A stretch of DNA of 49,025 nt, taken from positions 1 to 49,025 of the forward strand of contig DASZGL010000064.1 of NCBI GenBank assembly GCA_035938875.1, written 5' to 3'. The notes below the pieces were generated by a model. It was not told where the DNA came from. It worked only from the letters and a program-made list of their open reading frames with translations, and made no database searches. How positions within the stretch are numbered: position 1 is the stretch's first letter; every line of letters begins with the position of its first letter. A program made the position numbers and the translations under genes. Shown piece by piece: positions 1 to 7,968 of this stretch. The DNA is from DASZGL01 sp035938875 (GTDB taxonomy: Bacteria; Chloroflexota; Dormibacteria; Aeolococcales; Aeolococcaceae).

Positions 1-206
1 CGTTCGCCCGCGCCAACCTGGTGATCCGCGTCCATCAGCGTAGCGCCGGGCTGCGCGCTGCCCGGAGAGCGGGTGTCGAGGTACACGTGCTCGAGGTCGC
101 CGGCCGTGGCTGGGGGCTCGACTCCGCAGGCGCCGCATCGCACATCGACGCAGGTCGCTCCGTCGCGCGGCGTTGGCTCAACGGGACTGTGCTCGGCTTG
201 CCTCAA
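1..206 (-). CDS. Possible partial gene downstream of the methyltransferase
   Basis: An open minus-strand frame runs from a TTG that overlaps the methyltransferase stop (TTGA) to the window edge. It encodes about 68 residues, including a CVDVRCGACG stretch and MDADHQVGAGER near the edge. GC at third positions is about 80 percent, as in neighbouring genes, and the TTGA overlap resembles other coupled junctions here. I recognise no family; the Cys pair could bind metal. The opposite strand is also open over this stretch, so the strand is uncertain. The gene is cut by the window start. Confidence 0.3.
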   Translation of the reverse strand, partial: MRQAEHSPVEPTPRDGATCVDVRCGACGVEPPATAGDLEHVYLDTRSPGSAQPGATLMDADHQVGAGE

Positions 207-1069
207 CCGACCAGCGCGCCGACTCCTTCACAGACGCGCAGCCCGGCGACGTCGCCGAGCCGGGCACGCATCACCGCCACTGCGTCGGCGCTGCGGTCGA
301 CGAGCAGGAACCGCCGGCCGAGCTCCTTGGCGGCGACGCCGGTGGTTCCGCTGCCCGCGCACCAGTCGAGCACCAAGGCGCCCTGACGCGTCGACGCGCT
401 CAGTGCGCGGCGGACGATGGCCAGCGGTTTCTGCGTGGGATACCCGGTGCGCTCCTTCGACCCGGTGGGCACGATGGTGTGCCACCACACGTCGGTGGGC
501 AGCTTGCCTCGCGCCGCCTTGGCCGCCGTGACCAGTCCCGGCGCCATGTACGGAATACGATCCACGGCTTCGTTGTCGAAGTGGTAGTGACGGGGATCGC
601 GGACGTAGACGAGGATGACGTCGTGCTTGGCCGGCCAACGCCGCCGCGGTCGAGCGCCGTAGTCGTACGCCCAGATGATCTCGTTGAGAAAGCAGTCTCG
701 GCCGAAGATGCCGTCGAGCATCACCTTGGCGTAGTGCGACTCGCGGGGATCGAGGTGGAGATAGAGGGTCCCGTGGACCGCGAGCACGCGACGTGTCTCC
801 TCCAACCTGGGACGGAGGTAGCCGATGTAATCGCCATGGTTGTCGACAAACGACTGCAGCTGCTCGGTGCTGGTGCGGTAACGACGCCCGGCGAAACCGG
901 TGCGGTCGCCGTTCTCGTCGGCCGAGGTTCGCATGCGGACGCCGCGCCGCGTACGCCCGGTGTTGAAGGGAGGGTCGACATACACCATGTCGACGCTGCC
1001 GTCACCAAGCGCCTCGAGCACGTCGAGGTCGGTGGCGTGGACGATGGCGCCGGTGGCGATGTCGAGCAC
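203..1069 (-). CDS. Site-specific DNA methyltransferase (N4-cytosine/N6-adenine, beta-type motif order)
   Basis: Transfers a methyl group from S-adenosylmethionine to an exocyclic amino group of DNA. The catalytic motif IV DPPF (VDPPFNTG) is at residues 32-35. The SAM-binding motif (LDWCAGSGTTG, then FLLVDRS) lies near the C terminus, about residues 240-265, giving the motif order IV then I of the beta class. The protein is 288 aa. I place the start at GTG 1069 because TATACT lies 8 bases upstream, the leaderless layout common in this window; a longer reading from 1114 exists. No restriction endonuclease lies next to it, so it is probably an orphan methylase or the edge of a system outside the window. 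Target site unknown. Confidence 0.85.
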   Translation of the reverse strand: MLDIATGAIVHATDLDVLEALGDGSVDMVYVDPPFNTGRTRRGVRMRTSADENGDRTGFAGRRYRTSTEQLQSFVDNHGDYIGYLRPRLEETRRVLAVHGTLYLHLDPRESHYAKVMLDGIFGRDCFLNEIIWAYDYGARPRRRWPAKHDVILVYVRDPRHYHFDNEAVDRIPYMAPGLVTAAKAARGKLPTDVWWHTIVPTGSKERTGYPTQKPLAIVRRALSASTRQGALVLDWCAGSGTTGVAAKELGRRFLLVDRSADAVAVMRARLGDVAGLRVCEGVGALVG

Positions 1070-1077
1070 CGTCGTCG

Positions 1078-1083
1078 AGTATA
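1078..1083 (-). promoter_or_regulatory. -10 box TATACT of the methyltransferase gene
   Basis: TATACT on the minus strand lies 8 bases before GTG 1069, so the transcript would begin at or next to the start codon. No convincing -35 is seen. Confidence 0.45.
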
Positions 1084-1113
1084 GGAACGCCGGGGCGGCA
1101 CTTCGCGGCCCCA

Positions 1114-1205
1114 CGGATTCGCGGTGGCCGCGTGCGGATCTCGGGGGTCCCCGCGGATTCGCGGTGGTCGGGTGCGGAATCCGTGGGGTGAAATCCGTGG
1201 GGTGA
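1114..1205. repeat. Short direct repeats between the extra yidD and the methyltransferase
   Basis: A 25-bp unit (CGGATTCGCGGTGG followed by a variable CG-rich tail ending GTGCGGA) occurs at 1114-1138 and 1154-1178 with two mismatches and a 40-bp period. Directly after it AATCCGTGGGGTGA is tandemly repeated at 1178-1191 and 1192-1205. The 14-mer core is also the inverse complement of CCCCACGGATT at 1110-1120, so the region can fold. It lies upstream of the methylase promoter and downstream of the yidD stop. Confidence 0.7.
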
Positions 1206-1208
1206 GTC

Positions 1209-1457
1209 CTACGGGGGATCGGCGATCGGCGTTCCCCGGCGGCGCCGATTGCAGCGCATCAGCCGCCACAGCGTCTTGGCGGTGGCGGGTACGAAGCCGT
1301 ACCGCTGGTAGGCGATGAGCCCGTACTCCGAGCAGGTGGGGGTGAACCGGCAGCCTGTCTTCAGCCGAGGCGAGACGCCGGCGCGATACGCCTCGATGAA
1401 GCGAAGCGCAAAGCGCGACGGACGGGACAGCCAGCGGACCTGCCGGTCCGGGGTCAT
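1209..1457 (-). CDS. yidD: YidD family membrane-insertion efficiency factor (second copy)
   Basis: An 82-aa member of the YidD (DUF37) family, small membrane-associated proteins thought to help YidC-dependent insertion of inner-membrane proteins. The family core is present: FIEAYRAGVSP, then CRFTPTCSEYG with Cys36 and Cys42, then a WRLMRCN segment. I chose ATG 1457 because it overlaps the stop of the upstream gene (ATGA); a longer start at 1514 adds an unrelated Ala/Thr-rich stretch. This copy is separate from the canonical yidD at 19595 and is coupled to an unknown membrane protein, which suggests specialisation toward that protein or its secretion. The specialisation is inference. Confidence 0.85.
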   Translation of the reverse strand: MTPDRQVRWLSRPSRFALRFIEAYRAGVSPRLKTGCRFTPTCSEYGLIAYQRYGFVPATAKTLWRLMRCNRRRRGTPIADPP

Positions 1458-2647
1458 TCCTCTGCGGGCGGTGGCAGTGGCGGTGGCGACTCCGTCTGCG
1501 GCGACGTGGGCCACGGTGACGTCGGGGGCGCCTCATGCGGCGGCGCCTCGGGAGCAGCCGGCGGGGCCTCCGTCGCTGCCGCCGCGACGCCGGGAGGTGC
1601 GGGGAGCGGGGGCTCGTAGACGGGGACGGTCGTCCTGGCGCGTTGCGCCTGCCACTGGGCGTATCTGGCGGCGATTCTCCGGTTCGTCCGCCGCACCGCC
1701 ACGATTCTGGCCAGCGACGGCAGGATCAAGCCCACGAGGAAGCCGGCCACCAGCGCCTTGATGGTGTAGGCGCGTGTCGGATAGACGGTGCCGTTCAGCT
1801 CCATGAAGAAGACGGTGAACAGGCTGCCGATGATCCCTCCCAGGGTGCCGATGATCGACCACCGCGGCCGCCACCGCGCCCTCGGCAACCGCGGCGCCTT
1901 AGGACTCGCCACACCGGGAGCAACAGGCATGGCTCCCGTCATCACCAGGGCGGTCATCAGCAGGGCCATGGGCAGCGCCGACCCGCAGCAGCAGGCGGAG
2001 CCTCCTTCTCCCTCGTAGTACTCAGCCGGCGGCCCGGCGTTCGACGAGTAGTCCGGGCCAGCCGAGGCATCCGTGGTCTGACTTGGGATGAAGGCCGGGC
2101 GGGAGCCGGCGAGCACAGTTCCGGCGGTGACGCCCAGCCCGCCCAACGCCATGCCGCCGACCGCGGCGTAGCCGAGATAGGACGAAAACACGCCGCCGCC
2201 GATCCTGACCAGGGCGGCACCGGAGCAGTTGTGGTTGGGCCCTGTCGTGGCTTGGACAAGGTACAGCCCGGTGACCTTGGCGTAGTCGCTGACTTTGATG
2301 GAGGTCGTCGACCCGTTGCCGTCCTTGCCAATCGCGAACCCGCCAACCAGCCCGTAGTCGGTGTGCACCGTGGGCGGGTTGCCCGTGTCCCCGCTGAGGT
2401 CAACGCTGATCGTGGCGTCCTGGTCGATCGGGATGGCGGTCCTGTCATCCCCGCTGTTGACGCCGGCGACGTCGACACCGTTGATGTGGCCGCTGCAGCC
2501 GGCGCCGTTGATCTCCGCGCGAGCGTCGAGAGGCGGACCGAGTAGGGCGAATCCGGCCATCGCGATGACCCCACCGAGCAGCAGCCGGCCGACAACGCGC
2601 GGACAGCCAATCCGACGGGCTTTGCTCTGAGCTCCCCTGAGCGCCAT
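1454..2647 (-). CDS. Unknown secreted/membrane protein with Cys cluster and Pro-rich tail
   Basis: A 397-aa protein of no recognised family. Residues about 18-45 form a signal peptide ending ARAEINGAG. An extracellular part of about 120 residues follows (CSGHINGVDV... NHNCSGAAL), then a hydrophobic glycine-rich segment (YAAVGGMALGGLGV). Next comes an unusual SACCCGSALPMALLMTALV segment with three adjacent cysteines at a membrane boundary, then two more transmembrane segments (about 275-325), a basic stretch, and a Pro/Ala/Glu-rich cytoplasmic tail ending PPPLPPPAEE. A strong SD (GGAGGGGAG) precedes ATG 2647. It overlaps the following yidD copy by 4 bases, so the two are probably made together. 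The CCC could be an acylation or disulfide site; that is speculation. Confidence 0.75.
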   Translation of the reverse strand: MALRGAQSKARRIGCPRVVGRLLLGGVIAMAGFALLGPPLDARAEINGAGCSGHINGVDVAGVNSGDDRTAIPIDQDATISVDLSGDTGNPPTVHTDYGLVGGFAIGKDGNGSTTSIKVSDYAKVTGLYLVQATTGPNHNCSGAALVRIGGGVFSSYLGYAAVGGMALGGLGVTAGTVLAGSRPAFIPSQTTDASAGPDYSSNAGPPAEYYEGEGGSACCCGSALPMALLMTALVMTGAMPVAPGVASPKAPRLPRARWRPRWSIIGTLGGIIGSLFTVFFMELNGTVYPTRAYTIKALVAGFLVGLILPSLARIVAVRRTNRRIAARYAQWQAQRARTTVPVYEPPLPAPPGVAAAATEAPPAAPEAPPHEAPPTSPWPTSPQTESPPPLPPPAEE

Positions 2648-2734
2648 GCTCTCCCCTCCGGCAGCCTCGAGGGATGGCCCCTTGGCAGCGGACCTTAGCC
2701 CGTTGCGGCCAGAGCTGACAAGAGGTGTGCGGAA

Positions 2735-3760
2735 CTACGACTGCTCGGACGCAAAGCGTCCAGCGCAACGCCGCATGGCGAGGACGTAGATCCCCGATGA
2801 GCGATACCGGCGTGGTACGCGACGATGGAGGGAGCGCAGCGAACGGGTTACCCCGGCGTACCAGCCTCGGTTCGCCCGAGTCCAGCGGACCCCGAAGCAC
2901 TGCCGGAACGGAGCCGGCAGCATCCCGATGGTCAGAAAGGCGGCAGCGGAGAACGCCGGCCTGGCAGCCTCGGTGGGCAATGGAGGGTTGAGCACGATCC
3001 GGGCCGCCGCGCGTGAGGCCGGCGGGGCGCGGTCCAGGCGCTGTACCTGCGCCGCGATGTAGCTGTCGAGGGCGCCCGCACCCGGCCACAGCAGCTCAGC
3101 GCTCACGCCCATGAGCAGCGCCACCGCGTTCCACTCGCGCACCAGGGCGTCGCGGTCGGCCATCGTCAGGCCGCCCACGAAGGTGTCGTGCATGACCAGC
3201 ATCGACTGAACGATCGTGGCGTGCACCCAGCGCGCCAGCGCGGGGTCGCTGGCCACGTAGGGCGTGTCAGCGTCGAAGCCGCGGCTGGCATTGTCGGCTG
3301 CCAGGGTGCCGCGCACCCGGCGATGGAGGACGTTGACCTCGCGGATGGCGGCGATGGCTTCCGCGCGCGTGCCAAACATGACGGCGATGAGCCAGCGCCC
3401 GGTGCGCACCAGACGACCGAGCGGATCGCGCTCCAGGTCACTGTGATCAGCGACCGCCTGAGCGATCAGCGGGTGGGCGAGCTGCATCAGAAGGGCACGG
3501 CCCGCGCAGAGGATGAACAGCGGCTCGCGCGCCACCCGCCAGGTGGCCGAGTCTGGGCCAAAGAATCCGGGATCCGTTCCCAGATCGCGGAGCAACGGGG
3601 CAACGCGGATGCCGAAGCGCGGCCCAACCAGCAGACCGACCAGCTCACGGAACGAGCTCGTCAGCGCCGTGGGCGCCGTTGTCGGCGGGTGGGGCGCTTC
3701 CAGCGACTGCATGTGACGCAAGTGTTCCACGACGCGGCACGCCGCGGCCGGCGGCCCCAC
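2735..3760 (-). CDS. MpaB-like oxygenase (DUF2236 family)
   Basis: A 341-aa protein of the DUF2236 family, which includes the fungal MpaB oxygenase and bacterial latex-clearing relatives; members bind haem. Family features visible are GPDSATWRVAREPLFILCAGRA, LLMQLAHPLIAQAVADHS with the conserved His, RTGRWLIAVMFGT, and WVHATIVQSMLVMHDTF with a second conserved His. The C-terminal part is Arg-rich. The substrate cannot be inferred. The start is uncertain: GTG 3760 is the upstream choice and ATG 3712 (MQSLEAPHP) is equally possible. It is divergent from the MaoC gene with about 60 bp between them. Confidence 0.75.
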   Translation of the reverse strand: MGPPAAACRVVEHLRHMQSLEAPHPPTTAPTALTSSFRELVGLLVGPRFGIRVAPLLRDLGTDPGFFGPDSATWRVAREPLFILCAGRALLMQLAHPLIAQAVADHSDLERDPLGRLVRTGRWLIAVMFGTRAEAIAAIREVNVLHRRVRGTLAADNASRGFDADTPYVASDPALARWVHATIVQSMLVMHDTFVGGLTMADRDALVREWNAVALLMGVSAELLWPGAGALDSYIAAQVQRLDRAPPASRAAARIVLNPPLPTEAARPAFSAAAFLTIGMLPAPFRQCFGVRWTRANRGWYAGVTRSLRSLHRRVPRRYRSSGIYVLAMRRCAGRFASEQS

Positions 3761-3821
3761 CGCGAAGAATCACCGAGCCGGGCTAGAGTTGGGCCTCACC
3801 CACCACAGGGAGAGCGCCTGA

Positions 3822-4316
3822 GTGCAGTTCGGTCGCTATTTCGAGGAGTTCGAGGTCGGCGCCACCTACAGGCACTGGCCGGGCAAGACCATCACCGAGG
3901 CCGACGATCACCTCTTCTGCCTGCTCACCATGAACCATCATCCCCTGCACCTCGACGCCCACTACGCGCAGACGCGCACGCAGTTCGGGCGCAATGTCGT
4001 CGTCGGCAACCTCGTCTACAGCCTGGCGCTGGGCATGAGCGTCGCCGACGTCAGCGGCAAGGCGATCGCCAATCTCGAGGTGGAGTCGCTGAAGCACGAG
4101 AACCCGACGTTCCACGGCGACACCATCTACGCCGAGACGACCGTGCTCGACAAGAAGGAGTCGTCGAGCAAACCGGATCGCGGCGTGGTCTACGTGGAGA
4201 CACGCGCGCACAACCAGCGCGGTGAGCAGGTGTGCGTCTTCCGCCGCCGGGTGATGGTGCCCAAGCGCTCCGCCGTCGGCGAGCTGCAGCCCGCGGACAG
4301 TCCGCCAGGCGCGTAG
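3822..4316 (+). CDS. MaoC-like hotdog-fold (enoyl/mesaconyl-CoA) dehydratase
   Basis: A 164-aa single-hotdog protein. FEEFEVGATYRHWPGKTITEADDHLFCLLTMNHHPLHLDAHYA carries the conserved Asp and the NHHPLH hydratase motif, and FGRNVVVGNLVYSLALGMSV follows. The shape matches MaoC enzymes that hydrate enoyl-CoA or mesaconyl/methylmalyl-CoA-type substrates. GTG 3822 has a GGGAGAG Shine-Dalgarno 9 bases upstream, and TAGAGT at 3784-3789 is a plausible -10. folP follows 7 bases after the stop, but no functional tie to folate is evident. Exact substrate unknown. Confidence 0.8.
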   Translation: MQFGRYFEEFEVGATYRHWPGKTITEADDHLFCLLTMNHHPLHLDAHYAQTRTQFGRNVVVGNLVYSLALGMSVADVSGKAIANLEVESLKHENPTFHGDTIYAETTVLDKKESSSKPDRGVVYVETRAHNQRGEQVCVFRRRVMVPKRSAVGELQPADSPPGA

Positions 4317-4323
4317 CCGGACG

Positions 4324-5550
4324 GTGAGCGGCGTGAAGGCGCGCGATGCAGCGCGCTTCTCGGTGCGGCCCTTGATCCCCGGTCCCGAGGACGCGCTTCG
4401 CGACGCCGTGCTCGCCCTGGGCAGCGACAGCCTCCCCGAGCTCGCCCGGCACGGCGCCGGCGAGGCGCTGGCCTTGCAAGGGCTCGCCGCCGACGAGTCC
4501 CGTGTGCTCGAGCGCGAGCTGCGCAAGCTCGGTGGCGTCGCCCTGCTCAACGCTGACGCTGACCGCGCCGTGCTCCTCGGTCCTGTCGCGGTGCTGGGCG
4601 CGCTGCCCCAGCGACTGGAGGACTGGGGCCAGCGCACCGAGCCCCTGGGGGCGGCGATCCGCGCCGGGCTTTCGGGCAGGGGTTCGGTGCCGCCCCCGGT
4701 GCGCGCCGGGCGTCACGTCCTCGACGTGGCCACCCGCACACTGGTCATGGGAGTGATCAACCGCACGCCGGATTCCTTCAGCGGCGACGGGGTGTCGGGC
4801 GACGCCGACGCAATCGCGCTTGGCGTCACCATGGCGCAGGCCGGCGCTCACGTCATCGACGTCGGTGGTGAGAGCACGCGGCCGAACAGCGTGGTGATCA
4901 GCGTCGACGAGGAGCTCGCCCGTGTCCTGCCGGTCGTCCGCGAGCTCAGCGCGCGCCTCGACATCCCGGTGAGCATCGACACCCGCAAGGCCGCCGTCGC
5001 CGAGCAGGCGCTCGCCGCCGGGGCCAGCATGGTCAACGATATCTGGGGCTTGCGGGGCGACGCCGCCATGGCAGCAGTGGTCGCCGGCAGCGACGCGGCG
5101 CTGGTGGCCATGCACAACCGCGACGCCATCGTCGAGGGCGATGTGGTCGCCGAGGTCGCCGCCGGGCTGCGCCAGAGTCTCGCCGTCGCCGAGGAGGCGG
5201 GCATTCCCCTGGAGCGTGTGCTCATCGACCCAGGGCTGGGGTTCGCCAAGACGCCGGCGCAGAACCTCGAGATCCTCCGCCGCCTCGGCGAGCTGCGCGG
5301 CATGGGCCGGCCGATCATGGTCGGCGCGTCGCGCAAGTCGACGATCGGCTACCTGCTCGGCGGAGCGCCCCCGGACCAGCGCCTCGAGGGGTCCCTGGCG
5401 CTGGCCGTGCTGGCTGCGGCCCGCGGCGCCAACGTGGTGCGCGTCCACGACGTCGCGGCGACGGTGCGCGCTCTGCAGGTTGCCGACGCGGTCATTCACC
5501 TCATCCCCGACGGCATCCATGCCCTGCCTGCGCCGGGCCCCACCGGGTGA
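4324..5550 (+). CDS. folP: Dihydropteroate synthase with N-terminal accessory domain
   Basis: Condenses 6-hydroxymethyl-dihydropterin pyrophosphate with p-aminobenzoate to dihydropteroate in folate synthesis; cytoplasmic. 408 aa. The TIM-barrel part begins near residue 138 with LVMGVINRTPDSFSGDG, followed by HVIDVGGESTRPN, SIDTRKAAVAEQAL, LIDPGLGFAKTPAQN, and the C-terminal SRKSTIGYLLGG and NVVRVHDVAAT motifs that hold the pterin and phosphate. The first 135 residues form an extra domain (PLIPGPEDALRDAVL... GPVAVLGALPQRLEDWG) that, to my knowledge, also occurs in DHPS of other phyla. folK overlaps by GTGA, making a two-gene folate operon. Confidence 0.93.
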   Translation: MSGVKARDAARFSVRPLIPGPEDALRDAVLALGSDSLPELARHGAGEALALQGLAADESRVLERELRKLGGVALLNADADRAVLLGPVAVLGALPQRLEDWGQRTEPLGAAIRAGLSGRGSVPPPVRAGRHVLDVATRTLVMGVINRTPDSFSGDGVSGDADAIALGVTMAQAGAHVIDVGGESTRPNSVVISVDEELARVLPVVRELSARLDIPVSIDTRKAAVAEQALAAGASMVNDIWGLRGDAAMAAVVAGSDAALVAMHNRDAIVEGDVVAEVAAGLRQSLAVAEEAGIPLERVLIDPGLGFAKTPAQNLEILRRLGELRGMGRPIMVGASRKSTIGYLLGGAPPDQRLEGSLALAVLAAARGANVVRVHDVAATVRALQVADAVIHLIPDGIHALPAPGPTG

Positions 5551-6032
5551 CCGAGCCGGCGAGCGTCGCCTGGATAGGCCTGGGCGCCAACATCGGGCGC
5601 CGCGAGGCGAACCTGGCGCGCATGCGCGAGCGCTTCGATCGTCACCCGGTGCACATCGCCGCGGCATCCCGCGTGCTGGTGACACGTCCGATCGGCCCAG
5701 GCGCCCAGCCGGACTATCTCAACCAAGTGTTGCGGGTCGAGTCGCCCCAGTCGCTCCGCCCCGAGGAGTGGCTGACGTTGTGCCGCGAGGCGGAGACCGC
5801 CGCCGGGCGGCGTCCGACGTACCGCTGGGGGCCACGCCGCGGCGACGCCGACATCCTCGTCCTCGGCGCTCGCGGTCAGCTGCGCGTCGACCGATCCGAC
5901 CTGGTCGTCCCCCACCCGGAGCTGGCCAACCGACCCTTCGAGTGCGCCTTGCTCGCCGAGCTCGACCCCGACCTCGAGCACCCCGACGGCTGGCGCTACG
6001 CCGACCGCGCGGGGATATTTGTGAGGCAATAG
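5547..6032 (+). CDS. folK: 2-amino-4-hydroxy-6-hydroxymethyldihydropteridine pyrophosphokinase
   Basis: Makes the pyrophosphorylated pterin used by FolP, immediately upstream and overlapping by GTGA. 161 aa, the usual size for HPPK. Motifs: VAWIGLGANIGRREANL at the N terminus, PDYLNQVLRV, RWGPRRGDADILVLG (the family RWGPRxxDxDIL signature with the metal-binding Asp pair), and VPHPELANRPFECALLAEL. The short C-terminal tail ends IFVRQ. A diverged copy of the intergenic hairpin element follows directly. Confidence 0.92.
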   Translation: MTEPASVAWIGLGANIGRREANLARMRERFDRHPVHIAAASRVLVTRPIGPGAQPDYLNQVLRVESPQSLRPEEWLTLCREAETAAGRRPTYRWGPRRGDADILVLGARGQLRVDRSDLVVPHPELANRPFECALLAELDPDLEHPDGWRYADRAGIFVRQ

Positions 6033-6049
6033 GGCCTCTGGGTCGCACC

Positions 6050-6146
6050 CGCGCGGCGCAGGCCGCGCCCGGCGGGCAGGCCCGCCGAGGAAGGGTGAGA
6101 CCGGTCGGGCTCTGCCCGTCGGTCGAGGGGAGGGCCGCCTCCCCCG
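6050..6146. repeat. Diverged copy of the multi-hairpin intergenic element (copy A)
   Basis: Between the convergent folK and the next minus-strand gene lie four consecutive GC hairpins: GCGCGGC/GCCGCGC (6050-6067), GGCGGGC/GCCCGCC (about 6070-6085), GACCG..CGGGC/GCCCG..CGGTC (about 6099-6124) and GGGGAGG/CCTCCCC (6126-6145). Order and shape match the better copies elsewhere, while the primary sequence is diverged. The last hairpin abuts the TAA of the minus-strand gene. It may act as a bidirectional transcription barrier; there is no U-tract. Confidence 0.5.
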
Positions 6147-6806
6147 TTAAATCGGCAACCTATCGGCGAGCTGGGGAATGACGCGTAGGGCGCCGCGCAC
6201 CTGGCGGGCCATGGCGGCGAAGTCCGGCGGTTCGTCGAAGTCGATCAGCCAGGAGTGCTCCGCGGTGAGCTTCTCCACCAGCACCGACGACCCCAGCGCC
6301 GCCAGGCCGACGTGGACGCTCGGCCGGTCGTCGTCGGGGAACACTTTGCCGAGCAGGCCCTGAACGGTGTCGACCCAGCCGCCGACCTCGGAGACGTCGA
6401 GCAGCTCGTAGCCGCCGTCACCGAGGACGAATTCCGCCTCCACCTCGACGAACGGCTGCGGTGGCAGGCGCTGATGGGGGCACTCCCCCTCCTCCTCCTC
6501 GTCGTGGTAGAGGTCGCAGTCGGCGCCCGGGCCGTAGGCGGCGATGTAGGTCATCAGCGCATCCCAGGCGAAGCTGATGTGGGCGTGGTAGCGGGATGGG
6601 GGGTCGGTGGGCTGCAGCCGGATGGTGCACTCGAAGCGGCGCTCGCCCGAACCCGGCTCGAGCTCGTGGCGGACGTCCTCGATCGACAGCCCCGCCTCGT
6701 CGAGGGCCTCGAGCAGCTCCGAGGCCAGCTCCTCGTAGCTGGGAAAGGGGGAGTTCCGCTCGCTCTGCGGTCCCCCGAGCGAGTCGCCGGGATGGGCCCG
6801 CTCCAC
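6147..6806 (-). CDS. Unknown acidic cytoplasmic protein
   Basis: A 219-aa, strongly acidic protein with no signal peptide or membrane segment and no family I recognise. The N-terminal half reads as a soluble alpha/beta domain (YEELASELLEALDEAGLSIEDVRHELEPG), and the centre has DCDLYHDEEEEGECPHQRLPPQPF with two Cys and two His that could bind metal. The C-terminal part ends MARQVRGALRVIPQLADRLPI. GTG 6806 lies 3 bases after the stop of the small membrane protein upstream, so the two are probably co-transcribed. Confidence 0.65.
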   Translation of the reverse strand: MERAHPGDSLGGPQSERNSPFPSYEELASELLEALDEAGLSIEDVRHELEPGSGERRFECTIRLQPTDPPSRYHAHISFAWDALMTYIAAYGPGADCDLYHDEEEEGECPHQRLPPQPFVEVEAEFVLGDGGYELLDVSEVGGWVDTVQGLLGKVFPDDDRPSVHVGLAALGSSVLVEKLTAEHSWLIDFDEPPDFAAMARQVRGALRVIPQLADRLPI

Positions 6807-6809
6807 GTG

Positions 6810-7082
6810 CTACCGCGTCGCCCGGCGCAGATAGCGCAAGGCGGCGGCTGTGACGAGGAAGACGACCGCCGACAGGAAGACGCCGAGATCGCTGAAGAAC
6901 AGGGGCCGCATCGCCGCCGGGGTCTTCCAGTCGTAGACCGCCAGAAAGCCGCCCAGAGCCAGGCCGGCAACAGTCAGACAGAGGAGCATGACGGCGATGG
7001 CGACCACCGGGTCGGGGCGTTCCAGCTGGGGCTGCCGGACGGCGCGGGCCTCACGCGGCTGCAGCATCGGCGGGGTGCGCAC
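6810..7082 (-). CDS. Small membrane protein, two transmembrane segments
   Basis: 90 aa. A short basic N-terminal arm (MRTPPMLQPREARAVRQPQ) is followed by a first hydrophobic helix (VVAIAVMLLCLTVAGLALGGFLAVY) and a second (LFFSDLGVFLSAVVFLVTAAALRYL), ending in RRATR. Family not recognised. GTG 7082 is preceded by TAGACT with a 6-base spacer, so the gene has its own leaderless promoter although it follows the response regulator on the same strand. It probably forms an operon with the unknown acidic gene. Confidence 0.6.
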   Translation of the reverse strand: MRTPPMLQPREARAVRQPQLERPDPVVAIAVMLLCLTVAGLALGGFLAVYDWKTPAAMRPLFFSDLGVFLSAVVFLVTAAALRYLRRATR

Positions 7083-7088
7083 CAGGAC

Positions 7089-7094
7089 AGTCTA
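7089..7094 (-). promoter_or_regulatory. -10 box TAGACT of the small membrane protein gene
   Basis: TAGACT on the minus strand lies 6 bases before GTG 7082, implying a leaderless transcript. It sits in the 25-base gap after the response regulator stop. Confidence 0.45.
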
Positions 7095-7107
7095 GGGCAG
7101 CGGCGAG

Positions 7108-7815
7108 CTACGGCTTGGTGGCGGTGAAGCGATAGCCGACGCCGGGCACGGCGAGGATGTGCCGCGGATGCGAGGGATCGGGCTCGAGCTTGCGACGCAG
7201 GTTGCGGACGTGGACGTCGATCACCCGCGTCTCGATCGGGTACTCGTACCCCCACACCGAGTTGAGGATCTTCTCCCGGGAGAGCACCTTGCCCGCGTTG
7301 GAGGCGAGGTAGGAGAGCAGGTCGAACTCGGTGTGGGTGAGGACGACCTCCTCGTCGCTGCGGAAGACACGGCGCTCATTGACGTCGATCGTGAGGTCGC
7401 GGAAGACCATCCGGCCATCGCTGTCACGCTCGTCCTCGAGGCGCGACTTGCGCAGGTGGGCGGCGATCCTGGCGAGTAGCTCACGCGGCCGAAAGGGCTT
7501 CACGATGTAGTCGTCGGCGCCGATTTCGAGGCCGACGACGACGTCGATCTCCTCGCTCTTGGCGCTGAGGATGAGGATGGGCACGCGCGACCCCGCCCGG
7601 CGGATGTCGCGGCAGACGTCGAAGCCGCTGATGTCGGGCAGCATGAGATCGAGGAGGACGATGTCGGGCCGGAAGGAGTCAAGCCGGGCCAGCGCGTCGG
7701 TCCCGTTCTCGGCCTCCTGGACGGCGTAGCCCTCCTTTTCGCAGGCGAGGCGCACGGTCCTGCGGATCATCGCCTCGTCGTCGATCACCAAGACCTTGCG
7801 CTGTCCGCCGTTCAC
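7108..7815 (-). CDS. OmpR/PhoB-family response regulator
   Basis: A two-component transcription factor of 235 aa. The receiver domain (about 6-120) has the acidic pocket IDDE, phospho-acceptor Asp56 in VLLDLMLP, Ser84 and Lys106 in YIVKPF. The C-terminal winged helix (about 135-235) has FDLLSYLASNAGKVLSREKIL, VWGYEYPIETRVIDVHVRNLRRKL and a VPGVGYRF end, typical of the PhoB group. No histidine kinase is adjacent, so it is an orphan regulator in this window. GTG 7815 has GGAG four bases upstream; TACGAT about 35 bases upstream may be the -10. It is divergent from the DUF4388 gene. Confidence 0.92.
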   Translation of the reverse strand: MNGGQRKVLVIDDEAMIRRTVRLACEKEGYAVQEAENGTDALARLDSFRPDIVLLDLMLPDISGFDVCRDIRRAGSRVPILILSAKSEEIDVVVGLEIGADDYIVKPFRPRELLARIAAHLRKSRLEDERDSDGRMVFRDLTIDVNERRVFRSDEEVVLTHTEFDLLSYLASNAGKVLSREKILNSVWGYEYPIETRVIDVHVRNLRRKLEPDPSHPRHILAVPGVGYRFTATKP

Positions 7816-7968
7816 ACTTCTCCAGCAGCTTCGCCTGACCGGCCGGGATCGTACATCATCGTCCCCGCCCTCCCCGATCGCACGAAGGGGTCGTTGCAGA
7901 GGAGTGGCACAGACGCTTCAGCCACGTTCCTGCCAATTCGCGCCGAAGCGCCAATAGAGCAAGTTGCT

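Noticed and set aside
21..386. Open plus-strand frame at the window start
   Set aside because: It runs antisense through the methyltransferase 3' end. The minus strand gives a frame coupled to the methylase stop, so I kept that at low confidence.
173..1084. Long plus-strand open frame opposite the methyltransferase
   Set aside because: Antisense shadow typical of GC-rich coding DNA; the minus strand has clear methylase motifs. The many similar long antisense frames across the window were treated the same way.
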